Assembly: GCF_013373865.1 (NCBI RefSeq)
Contig: NC_050475.1
Span: 15,377,475-15,441,474, forward strand
Length of the DNA stretch: 64,000 nucleotides
DNA from: Monomorium pharaonis
Taxonomy: Eukaryota; Arthropoda; Insecta; Hymenoptera; Formicidae
Reading direction: 5' to 3'
Positions 10,119 through 19,200 of this stretch are shown piece after piece. A program made the position numbers and the translations under genes. How positions within the stretch are numbered: the first letter of the stretch is position 1; every line of letters starts with the position of its first letter. The notes below the pieces were generated by a model, which was not told the DNA's origin, did no database searches, and saw only the letters and a program-made list of their open reading frames with translations.

Positions 10119-10717
10119 GGCGGGTACCTGCGACTCCAAGCCAGGAAAACGAGACCCAAACTACGAATAAAGATACCGAAGCGTTAGGCTGCTCGTACGG
10201 CACATTCGAAAACGCACCGTTACCGCCTCTCCGTTATTTTAATATTAAAATACGTGGTCACACTCTTGCGGCGCTAGTCGATTCCGGATCAAATAGGACC
10301 CTCCTCGGTCGTGAGGGAATACAAATCGTAAGGGCTTTAGGTCTCTCCACGGAACCGGAGAGGAGCGTACAGATACGTACAGCCAATGGACAGATAGCTA
10401 CGATCCGCGAAAGAGTTAAGTTACCGATAAAACTGGAGGGAAAAGATACCGTGATTACCGCCGGATTGTTACCGGATTTGGCAGTGCCGTGTATTCTCGG
10501 GTTAGATTTTCTGTCGAAAGTTAGGGTGGGATTGGATTTTGCCAAGGACGAGTGGTATTTTTCTGAAATACCGAACATACGTTACCGCTTTGATACCGAA
10601 GAGGCTTATCGCGCGTGTTCCGGATTAGCGGAATTGACGGGGGACCAGCAGGAACGGCTAGATTTTTTTTACAAACGTTACCGGAGCCGTCGGAGAACCC
10701 GGGAGTTACCGAATTAA
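10088..10717 (+). CDS. Retroviral-type aspartic protease (pro frame)
   Basis: An open frame lying -1 relative to gag. The protease core has LVDSGSN at D65-S66-G67 (the DSG variant of the catalytic DTG) and ILGLDF at residues 136-141, the conserved second motif. It would act as a homodimer to cut the Gag-Pol precursor. The frame is open from 10058, so the ATG at 10088 need not be used. The more likely entry is a -1 frameshift at 10094-10100, 16 nt before the gag stop codon. The frame ends with an arginine-rich tail at 10717 and overlaps pol by about 100 nt. In many gypsy elements protease is simply the first domain of pol; a separate pro frame is less usual and recalls betaretroviruses and HTLV. 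Confidence 0.85.
   Translation: MLGKRERESVGRVPATPSQENETQTTNKDTEALGCSYGTFENAPLPPLRYFNIKIRGHTLAALVDSGSNRTLLGREGIQIVRALGLSTEPERSVQIRTANGQIATIRERVKLPIKLEGKDTVITAGLLPDLAVPCILGLDFLSKVRVGLDFAKDEWYFSEIPNIRYRFDTEEAYRACSGLAELTGDQQERLDFFYKRYRSRRRTRELPN
10094..10137 (+). other. Candidate gag-pro -1 frameshift signal
   Basis: The heptamer G GGA AAC (10094-10100) is in the correct gag phase: last base of a TCG codon, then GGA, AAC. It is a canonical X XXY YYZ site, and the same heptamer serves the gag-pro shift of Mason-Pfizer monkey virus. After a 7-nt spacer, GGAGTC (10108-10113) pairs perfectly with GACTCC (10132-10137), enclosing an 18-nt loop. The gag stop codon lies at 10116-10118 within that loop. 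A weak loop-to-downstream pairing (GGC with GCC at 10140) leaves a small pseudoknot possible. Confidence 0.75.
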
Positions 10718-13308
10718 TAGAGCATAAAATAGATGTAGGGAACACGTCGCCGATTAAACAACGATGTTACCTTGTCTCGCCGAAAGTTCAGGAAGCCATT
10801 CGGGCCGAAGTAGATAAAATGCTTAATGCAGGAATAATAGAACCATCGTACAGCGAGTGGTCAAGCCCAATAGTAATGGTGAAGAAACCGAACGGGAAAT
10901 ATCGATTCTGCCTAGACTTTAGGAAAGTAAATAGCGTATCGAAAAAAGACGCGTATCCGTTACCGAATATGACCGGCATCCTCGATAAATTACGATCGGC
11001 GCGATATATATCAACCATTGACTTAAGTCAGGCATACTTTCAGATACCGCTAGCAAAAGAGAGTCGTGAAGTTACCGCCTTTAGTGTTCCCGGAAAGGGA
11101 TTGTACCATTTTACCCGCATGCCGTACGGACTTACGGGGGCCCCGGCAACCTTCCAAAGGTTACTCGACCGCCTGATCGGCCCGGAGATGGAACCGTTTG
11201 CGTTCGCATATTTAGACGACATAGTAATAGTCACCCCGACATTCGACGAGCACGTAGCGTGGCTGCGGCGGGTATTAGAGAAAATCAAGTCCGCAGGGTT
11301 AACGGTCAATCCCGATAAATGCGAATTTTGCAGATCGCAAGTGAGATACCTCGGATTTATTGTACAGCAGGAAGGGCTAACTGTGGATCCCGAAAAGACA
11401 CGCCCTATCCTAGAGTATCCGGAACCGCGTAACATAAAACAATTGCGACGATTTTTGGGCATGTCCTCTTGGTACCGTAAATTTATTCCGCAGTTCGCGA
11501 CACTCAGTCAGCCCCTAACTAGCCTTTTGAAAAAAGGCAGGCGCTGGGAGTGGGGGGAAATTGAAGATCGCGCGTTCGAACACATTCGCGAACATCTAGT
11601 AAGGGCCCCGACACTCGCCTGTCCGAATTTTGAGTTACCGTTTATGCTGCAAACAGACGCAAGTTCAGTTGGTTTAGGAGCCGTATTGACACAGAATATC
11701 GAGGGTACCGAGCGAGTTATCGCGTTTGCTAGTCGCGTATTATCCGATCCCGAAAAGAAATACACAGTTACCGAACAAGAGTGTTTAGCCGTGGTATGGG
11801 CAATACAGAAATTTAGACCTTACTTAGAGGGATACAAATTTACCGTTGTTACCGATCATAGTAGTTTGCGATGGTTACATAACCTTAAGAACCCGACCGG
11901 CAGATTAGCGAGATGGGCTCTCGAATTATTGGAATATGATTACGTGGTAGAACACCGAAAGGGTGCACTTCATCACGTGCCGGACGCGTTGTCGCGCATG
12001 TTCGAGGGCGAGAACGAAATCGTTGTAAACGCGGTGATGGACATAGTAGAGTGCGAGGACACGCGTGACGAGTGGTACCGAAAAAGATTCAAAGAAGTTG
12101 TTACCGACCCCAAGCGATACGGGCATTGGAAGGTTGTGGATAAACAATTATATTTTCTGAGGGCACGACCGGTGATTTCGGATATAGTAGAAGATCTTGA
12201 TAGGTGGAAGTTAGTGTTGCCGCACGAATCCCGCATCGAGGCATTGCGGGAGTCGCACGATGCCCCACAGGCAGGACACTTAGGAGTCGAGAAGACTTAT
12301 CAACGTCTTGCTGTATCTTATTTTTGGCCTAACATGTTTCGCGACGTCACCAAATATATTCGGGCGTGTGACATATGCCAGCGCACTAAAGTCGAGCAGG
12401 CTAGTCCCGCCGGATTAATGGGACGTAGAATAGTGGAAGGACCGTGGGTAGTGGTAGCAGCGGATATCGTGGGACCGTTACCGCGGAGTAAGGCTGGTTT
12501 CCAGTATCTGCTGGTTATTCAGGACCTATTTACCAAATGGGTGGAATGTAAAGCGTTGAGAGCGGCTACCGGCCCGAAAATAAGGGAAGCTCTCGAAGAG
12601 CTCGTAATATCGCGATGGGGAACTCCGAAAGTCTTGCTAACGGACAACGGTACCGAATTCGTAAACCGAATTATAAGAGAATTTGCGGAGGAAAATCGAA
12701 TCACGCACACGACGGTACCGCCATACCACCCACAAGCGAATCCGGTGGAACGAGTAAATCGCATTTTAAAGACGATGATAATTGCGTATATCGAAAAGGA
12801 CCATCGGGAGTGGGACATGCATTTAGCCGACCTTCGTTTCGCGTACAATACCGCCTTCCACTCGTCTTTGGGGACATCCCCAGCATTTCTGAATCTGGGA
12901 CGCGAACTGTTACCGAAAGAATTATTGCGCGAGCGGGATAAAGATGTTACCGAAGTCGTTCCGACTGATACCGCTAATTGGTCGCAAAGAATGGAAAAGT
13001 TGCAGACAGTTAGGCAATGGGTTACCGATAATTTGGATCAGGCAAATCAGAGACAGGCACGGAGATATAATTTACGTAGACGATCTCGCGTGTTCAAGGT
13101 TGGCGATTTGGTTCTGAAGCGACAACATGTATTGTCTTCGGCCGCGCAAAATATCGCGGCGAAGCTGGCACCGAAATTCCAGGGACCTTTACGAATACGA
13201 CGAGTGATCTCTCCGCTGGTTTACGAGTTGGAGAACTTGGAGGGATCGGCCGTCGGAAAAATCCATATCCAAGACCTTAAGGCTTACGTTATCCCGATTT
13301 CCGATTAA
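10615..13308 (+). CDS. Pol: reverse transcriptase, RNase H, integrase
   Basis: An 897-residue open frame. If reached by slipping at the T8 run, translation enters at 10669 and the upstream ATG at 10615 is incidental. Numbered from that ATG, RT has the catalytic YLDD at 199-202 and the usual gypsy motifs before it (VKKPNGKYRFCLDFR, MPYGLTGAPATFQ). RNase H follows, with D348 in TDAS and TDHSSLRWL. Integrase has an HHCC zinc site (H548, H555, C585, C588) and a catalytic triad D617, D677, E712. Only 34 residues separate the last two, because the usual ANG-X-VER is ANPVER here, a form I recall from other insect gypsy elements. A GPY/F-like stretch (KFQGPLRIRRV) lies near the C-terminus. There is no chromodomain. 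No stop or frameshift interrupts the frame, so it looks functional. Confidence 0.95.
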   Translation: MFRISGIDGGPAGTARFFLQTLPEPSENPGVTELIEHKIDVGNTSPIKQRCYLVSPKVQEAIRAEVDKMLNAGIIEPSYSEWSSPIVMVKKPNGKYRFCLDFRKVNSVSKKDAYPLPNMTGILDKLRSARYISTIDLSQAYFQIPLAKESREVTAFSVPGKGLYHFTRMPYGLTGAPATFQRLLDRLIGPEMEPFAFAYLDDIVIVTPTFDEHVAWLRRVLEKIKSAGLTVNPDKCEFCRSQVRYLGFIVQQEGLTVDPEKTRPILEYPEPRNIKQLRRFLGMSSWYRKFIPQFATLSQPLTSLLKKGRRWEWGEIEDRAFEHIREHLVRAPTLACPNFELPFMLQTDASSVGLGAVLTQNIEGTERVIAFASRVLSDPEKKYTVTEQECLAVVWAIQKFRPYLEGYKFTVVTDHSSLRWLHNLKNPTGRLARWALELLEYDYVVEHRKGALHHVPDALSRMFEGENEIVVNAVMDIVECEDTRDEWYRKRFKEVVTDPKRYGHWKVVDKQLYFLRARPVISDIVEDLDRWKLVLPHESRIEALRESHDAPQAGHLGVEKTYQRLAVSYFWPNMFRDVTKYIRACDICQRTKVEQASPAGLMGRRIVEGPWVVVAADIVGPLPRSKAGFQYLLVIQDLFTKWVECKALRAATGPKIREALEELVISRWGTPKVLLTDNGTEFVNRIIREFAEENRITHTTVPPYHPQANPVERVNRILKTMIIAYIEKDHREWDMHLADLRFAYNTAFHSSLGTSPAFLNLGRELLPKELLRERDKDVTEVVPTDTANWSQRMEKLQTVRQWVTDNLDQANQRQARRYNLRRRSRVFKVGDLVLKRQHVLSSAAQNIAAKLAPKFQGPLRIRRVISPLVYELENLEGSAVGKIHIQDLKAYVIPISD
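10663..10670 (+). other. T8 run at pro-pol junction
   Basis: Eight T in the pro/pol overlap. In pro phase it reads T TTT TTT (10663-10669), so a -1 slip keeps both codons paired and moves ribosomes into the pol frame, which then runs open through RT. This is either a second programmed -1 site or a one-base change in a homopolymer of this copy. I saw no strong downstream stem, only short CCGG-type pairings. Confidence 0.55.
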
Positions 13309-13338
13309 ATTAGGTTCCCGAATTAAGTTACCGCCGGC

Positions 13339-13875
13339 ATGATAAACGCCGATACAAGGCGCCTACGGCGCCAATTTTACGCCCGCCACCTGCCAGTGTG
13401 GCAATTCGTCCGCCAGAACGATGAGGGGTTCTGGACGGATCTGGAGGACACGGCGCGGCTGGTCCGGGACGCGCAGTGGACCGATAAGGGGGCGGTGGTG
13501 AGGGGTTTCCCCGAAACGATAGATAAGGCCACAGAGGCTCGGCCTGAGACCTCGCATCGGGGGACCCAGTTACCGGCTACCGAGCTACGGACAGTGGCTA
13601 CACAAACCGCGAATATACCCGCGAGGTACCGGCCCGCTCCCGCGGAGGCCAGCCCACCACCTCCACAGGCAAAGAAGAATCGCCCCGCACCGGGGTGCTG
13701 GAACTGTGGCTCAGGGGGCCACAGATATACGGAGTGCCGTCTCGCCCGGAAGCAGGAATTCTGTTTCGGCTGCGGGGAACAGGAGGTGACCGTGCGGACC
13801 TGCCCCAGGTGCAGCACCGCCTACAAGGGCACCCGCCCGTACACCGGACCCCGAGGACCCCGGGACAGGAAGTGA
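13339..13875 (+). CDS. Post-pol zinc-finger ORF (accessory protein)
   Basis: A 178-residue protein starting 30 nt after the pol stop, in the same frame as pol but separated by two stop codons. The N-terminal 60 residues are basic and aromatic (RRLRRQFYARHLPVWQF) and unlike Gag. A proline/alanine-rich linker (about 99-119) leads to a CCHC knuckle (C120, C123, H128, C133) and then C142-X2-C-X9-C-X2-C158. This is the same two-part zinc module, with the same spacing, that ends Gag, so a duplication of the Gag nucleocapsid is likely. The tail is basic and glycine-rich. It has no signal peptide or membrane segment, so it is not an envelope protein. A nucleic-acid chaperone, packaging factor or silencing antagonist are possible roles, all inferred. 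How it is translated (spliced RNA, reinitiation or internal start) is not visible. Confidence 0.8.
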   Translation: MINADTRRLRRQFYARHLPVWQFVRQNDEGFWTDLEDTARLVRDAQWTDKGAVVRGFPETIDKATEARPETSHRGTQLPATELRTVATQTANIPARYRPAPAEASPPPPQAKKNRPAPGCWNCGSGGHRYTECRLARKQEFCFGCGEQEVTVRTCPRCSTAYKGTRPYTGPRGPRDRK

Positions 13876-14374
13876 ATGAGGCCGAGCCACCCGCAAAGAT
13901 ATTTTTTTTTCCCTTTTGTCCCCTTTTCTCTTTTTGTGGGCGATAAGATGCCTTTTCTTTTGTTATATGTAAGACTGGACCATTCCCTCCTGGATTGTTC
14001 CTTACTGTGTTACCGCTCGAGTTTAAAACTCAATCTGTTACCGTTTTCTTTCGTTTTTTTGTATTGGAGCGGAGATTAAACGCCGCAAAGTTTGCATATA
14101 AATGGGGGCAACCCCGGTTTTGTCTTTCACTATTTTTCCTCTCCCTCGTCTTCCCGGAACGATTAACGACACATTAGCGAAAATTTAAGGGTGATACTGT
14201 CGGATCTGGGGAGGAATCTGAGTGGTTTGACTAATAGTGAGAATTTTTTTTGTGTTGTTGTTTTGGATATAGCGCTGACTGACAAGATGCGGTTTTTGTG
14301 TCGGAAGGCACAGGGGCTGCCAGAGTGGTGGCCAGCCCTGGTCGCTGGAGTTCAAGACCTCTTCGGTCCTCCCC
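13876..14374 (+). other. Retrotransposon 3' untranslated region
   Basis: About 500 nt between the accessory ORF and the polypurine tract. It is T-rich at first and carries only two TACCG motifs, both before 14060, so the motif thins out here. No ORF with a recognisable product. A short GACC/GGTC hairpin lies near 14355. Confidence 0.6.
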
Positions 14375-14387
14375 AGGGAAGGGGGAG
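14375..14387 (+). other. Polypurine tract
   Basis: AGGGAAGGGGGAG, a 13-base purine run ending two bases before the TG of the 3' LTR. It is the expected RNase H-resistant primer for plus-strand DNA synthesis. Confidence 0.9.
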
Positions 14388-14388
14388 T

Positions 14389-16254
14389 TGTGACGTAACG
14401 CGTCCGGTCGCGTTCGTCACAAGGGCGTAAGCTCGACCGAGGGGGTCGATTTGGGGCTCCTCCTCGCTGAGACGAGGGGGACGTGACTTTGTTTTACGTT
14501 TATTTCTTTCTTTTCTAGTTTCCGCGTTACCGTATCAGATTAATTAGGGTATTTAGGACTAAGGCGCCGAGTGAAGGCTTAATCTTATTGTACCACGAAC
14601 GGAGGAGGAGCAGCCATCGGGGGAAAAAGTAGCGCGAGCAGTCGACAGTAGGAGAGGTGCCCCGCGCAGAGTTTCCCCGCCGAGCCGTGCACCGAGCCCG
14701 GCTGATTATTACCGCCCTGAGCCGCCTGGATACCGCCGCCCTGAGGATACCGTGGCAAAAACGATACCGCATAGCAGCCGGAAGGATTCATGAGAGGAAT
14801 CACGCCGAGGGCACGCCACCGGGCTGCAAACCGGGGGAGCGACCGTCAAGCTGTCATCCGCCGCCACGTAGATCGGTTTGGTCACGGCATGGCCAGCCGG
14901 GCCGACCGAAAATGGCAGAGCGTTAACACTCGCCTCGGCGGAAGTCGTCACGCGCGGACCACGAGGCAGTTCGAGAGGCGAAGCGGCGCCGCATGAGATC
15001 GAGGCGTGCGGATCGACCGAAAATCGAAGCACGCGCATGCGCGGCGGCTCGAGCCGGCCGGCGCGGGACCGGGGCTCCTCACTGTTCGGCAAGCCGTGAC
15101 TGTGCGTACTTGGCAGAGGACGAGCCCGAGATACCGAAATCGCTACCGAAGACTTCAGAGACCAGGACTCCGTTCATTATTGTAAGGCCAGCACTCGGCA
15201 GCCATCGATTAAGTAAGATTCGGAAAAGGCGGTCAACCCTCGTGCGGGACCGGATACCGGATACCGTTTCCGCTGGTGATTGCGGCGATCCGAATCCGAT
15301 ATAGTTAGTGATATTTGTTGTGTAACGTAACTCGAAGTAAAGAGTAGAGTTTTGTGGCCGCACGAGGGCTCGGACCGACCGGCCCCGAAGAATTGATACC
15401 GCGAGTACGTCCCTCTCGGACTACGCCGGAGCCGACAGTCATAGGATTAGAATCATTGTTACCGCGACTTGTTTCCGCCATTATTGATTTTGTCTTTGTG
15501 CGAGCGGAGAGCCTCGCCGGCCTCCCACCGCGTATTATCAATTTGGTCTTTTCCACCTTGTTGTGTCTCTAATGAGTTTGTCTCTATTACAGTAAAATTC
15601 GTGCATTAATTGTATACAGACGCATTGAGTAAGCTCCTTGCAGCCTTGTTACCGTTTTCAGTAGAGAAATATATAATATTCTTTTGTTGTTTAATCAGTG
15701 AGTACCGAATCTTTATACGACCTGCCTCGATCCGACATCTCCACGCCTTCCGTCTCAAAAGAACCACGCCACTCTATCGTCTCGCGAGAAAGAGCTACCG
15801 GCACTTGTAACGCTTTCCAGTTGGTTACCGTATTATAGCTGATTATTGTGTGGCGCGAGAAGTCGCGCCTGGCGCCCAACAATTTAGCATATTGGGAAGT
15901 TACCGTTCTTGCAAGCTACCGCTATCGTATCAAGGGCAACCTCGATCGATATTGGGGGATACCGTATACAAGATACCGCTATCGTGTCGAGAACAATCTC
16001 GCCCGATATTTGGGGGATACCGTCTATGGGTTACCGTTCTCGCTTCGAGCGTAAGCCTCGAGCGAGTGGGGGATACCGTATGCAAGCTGTTGATACCGTA
16101 TAGAGAGCATTCTCGAGAAAGATTGAGACTACCGTTCTAATAACTATCGCATCTAACTGGAAGAGCGTTACTCGTTACCGCATATATAGAAATTCCCGTT
16201 TAATTGAGCGTAGCCCCCTCGGACCTGGCGTTCCCGAGGGAAAGCTACGTTGCA
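14389..16254 (+). repeat. 3' long terminal repeat
   Basis: 1866 bp, collinear with 6039-7904 with no indel and no substitution that I could find. It repeats the terminal hairpins, the stem-loop array (15911-16136), the TATA/initiator pair (15670-15700) and the primer-site-like motif (15870-15880). It is followed by the ACAT duplication. Confidence 0.95.
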
Positions 16255-16258
16255 ACAT
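16255..16258. repeat. Target-site duplication, right copy
   Basis: ACAT, matching 6035-6038. Confidence 0.85.
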
Positions 16259-19200
16259 TAATAAATAATGAAACCAAAATTTTCATCTCACATAATTTAA
16301 ATATTAGGAATATTATTTGATTCCGATTACTGAACATTAATTTTTAATATTAAACATGATTTAACTGATCTGTGTTTAAAATTTCGTTCTCTTTATTGAT
16401 TTGTAAAAAAATTTTATAGAACTTGATGATTAAAAAGTAATGAAGTAAAAAAATATATACATTTAAAATTTATGTGGATGTGGATAAATTCTTATAAGAA
16501 ATTAGTATTATAAACCCTATGCATAATTTTGCAAATCGATTGCTTTTAAATGCGATGAGAAAATATGTTATCGAATTGGACAATAATTATAGTTACGTTT
16601 CTCTCTCTTTCTCTCTTCTCTCTTGTGATATATTGACAAATCATATGCTGTACTCGATTTCCCAGAAAAACTTGGTGAGGGGTTGTGCAAAATATGTTCG
16701 GATCCTGATTCCCTCGATTAACAACATAATTTCAGGAACCGCGTCTCAAGTGTGGGGTTGTTTCCCATTTACGTGTTGTGCATGTCACGCGCCATTACTG
16801 TCTTGATCACGAAAGAGACCGTTATAAATCGAATATGTTGGACGTGTACTACACCAGGGGCTGGAAAAATAACGATCGCTTAGACGTAACGAGCTACACG
16901 TGCGACGGTTCTTCACGAACGAAAGCTATCGCTAATACCCGAAAAACTCCCAAAATCTCGATAATGCGGCGCGAGATAGCATTTTTTAATAGCACGTATC
17001 GTTCAAACGGTACGTTGGATAAATCCATAAGAGAAGAACGAACTCATCACGCACGGGTAAACGCCGGGAGAGATGTATAAACTTTATCGTAAAATTTTCC
17101 GCGATTATCTAACATTGTTTTTCACACAGAGACGCGTCGCGGAATATTTTCCCGATCACTTTATCTTCCCATTATATACGTATCGCCTCGCAGACGTCAG
17201 CATTTGTGTCTTGTCATCGATTAACGCGATAGAGTCTGAACTACCGATAGCTGATTCTTCGTCCCATGCAAATGGCGCGGATACCACAGGTGCATACTTT
17301 ACAGTTACTTTATAGATGGTACAATCCGTAAAATTGCCCGTCGCTCGCTAAATTTTACATTTCGCGCTCGCGTAAACGGCGACGTGAGTCACGCGTCGCC
17401 TTTGTAACGCCACGGTTGCACAGCGTAGCGCGATCAAATATGCACGCCTGCATGCATGCAATCGGCTACATACATGCGCTTGCCGCGTTATCTTCCGCGG
17501 GGGTCACCTCTTCCACTCGCAGACCCGCGCGGTGTGATTCACCGCGCGCGAATAACTCCGATTGCTGGTCTCTCGCTTTTCCGTGTATTCGAAAAAAATG
17601 GAACTCACGTCAGCGTTTCTGTGTTGCGCCTTTTGCGAAAGACTCTAGAACCGTCCCGGAAAGGAAAAAAACGCCACTTTTTGTCGTGGCGCGTTATTCC
17701 ATCTTCAAAATGATACAAAGGTAGTGCTCGCAAATACCCAAAGATGGTTGTCATAAAACTAGGAGAGTTTTATCTCTCTATTTTTAATTCATTTATTACT
17801 TCTCTTTAATATTTTAATAAGCTGACTGTCAAGACGATGCACCTTAATGCCCTTTTGACACAAGAGACATGTAAGTTCAGAAGCCGTTTTAGTTTTGTTT
17901 CTCTTCTTTTTCCTTTTTCTTCTTTCAGTTCCACTTTATCTAACCTTTGATTTCCAGATATCTAATCATGAATTTGTCAGTATTTACTCATAGACTTATA
18001 ATATCTCTGCAACGACCGTATAGATTTATCTTCTTTTTTTTTACTAATTTTTGAAAAGCAACGTTGTTTATTAATCTAATAAAACTCGGCAGTTTGGACG
18101 ACAAAAAAGAGTTTTATCGTAAAATTTATGCTCCCGCGATCCCCCAGTCGATCCCTTTTCTTGCGCGGTGTTATCCCCCGGCCGGTTGGTTGATCCTCCG
18201 GATCGTTCCCGCGAGCCGGGGACACGCGCTCGCGGGGGACGAATAAATTACCGGCAACACGCGAATACTCGGGCGACGCGGCGGCCGCGGCCGCCGGCTG
18301 AGTCGTGCGAAATCCTCATGCATAATTTTCCACCATTCTATTCGGACGCGCGTTTACACGGACGCGCGGACGTGCACCCGTACAGGACCTGGGAGAGGAA
18401 GAGGTTGCGCGTTCGCGGCCGTACACGTACGTACAATAATGCCCGTCGTTCGCGTGGGCTGAAAACGCGCGTTGACCCGCGCGTGCATCCGCGTGCACGC
18501 TCGTCGCTCTCGCGTGCGTCGTTCAATGCAAATTTCCCGGCGCAAAACCCGGTCAACCGCGGGTTGCCACGTTGTATGCAAACCTGGCCCGCCGTCGCGT
18601 CGTACCGACGCGAGAGCGCCCGGGCCCGCCATGTAGATGTCTGCGGATGCTACTGTTGCTGATGCCGCCGCCGCCGCCGCCGTAGCCGCAGATCCGATCG
18701 ATTCTTCCATACGATTGTACTGTCGAGAAACGTGTTTGCACAGAGACAAAAGCACGAGCCACCGGATGGCTAAAGTATTCCGAATACCGAAAATCGAAAA
18801 GTTCCAGGCATTGTCGCGAAGAGCAAAAAGTCACATGGGATTTAACTTTCGTCTGTCGAACCTTGAATGTTTCTAAGGGGATTTAGTTCTTGGTTATATC
18901 GACGCTTTAATTCCGCTTCCAAAGAATTTCCTCTCGAACAACTGGGATTAGACAAAGCCACGAATGTTGGCTGTGGTAGATAGATAGTTGACTTTTTAGA
19001 AGATTCGATGTTGCCTTATCACAAATAATGAAACCACACGCAATCCTCGTTATTGATCTTGTGCTAACGTTCGAAATTTTTGCGTCGTTCAAAAAATTTA
19101 ATTATAATTACGTCGGGACGTTCGGAAAGTAAAACCGCAAAATCGGACTCAATCGGAAGTAGCGGTACGATCCCCCTCGAGATTTTGCGCATCCCCCCCT

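Larger units (their letters stand above)
6039..16254 (+). mobile_element. Complete Ty3/gypsy LTR retrotransposon
   Basis: A 10,216-bp element with LTRs of 1866 bp each, starting TG and ending CA, flanked by ACAT duplications. In order it holds: 5' LTR, tRNA-Lys primer-binding site, about 0.9-kb leader, gag, protease, pol with RT, RNase H and integrase, an extra zinc-finger ORF, 3' untranslated region, polypurine tract and 3' LTR. The order RT before integrase places it in Ty3/gypsy rather than Ty1/copia. No envelope gene or chromodomain is visible. Long LTRs, a tRNA-Lys primer and a 4-bp duplication resemble the Osvaldo/Ulysses lineage; that placement is inference. The LTRs look identical and no frame has an internal stop, so the copy is recent and possibly active. 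Gag, pro and pol lie in three different frames, which fits two -1 frameshifts. Confidence 0.95.

Noticed and set aside
13339..13875. Envelope gene in the post-pol position
   Set aside because: The ORF has zinc fingers, no signal peptide, no hydrophobic fusion or membrane segment.
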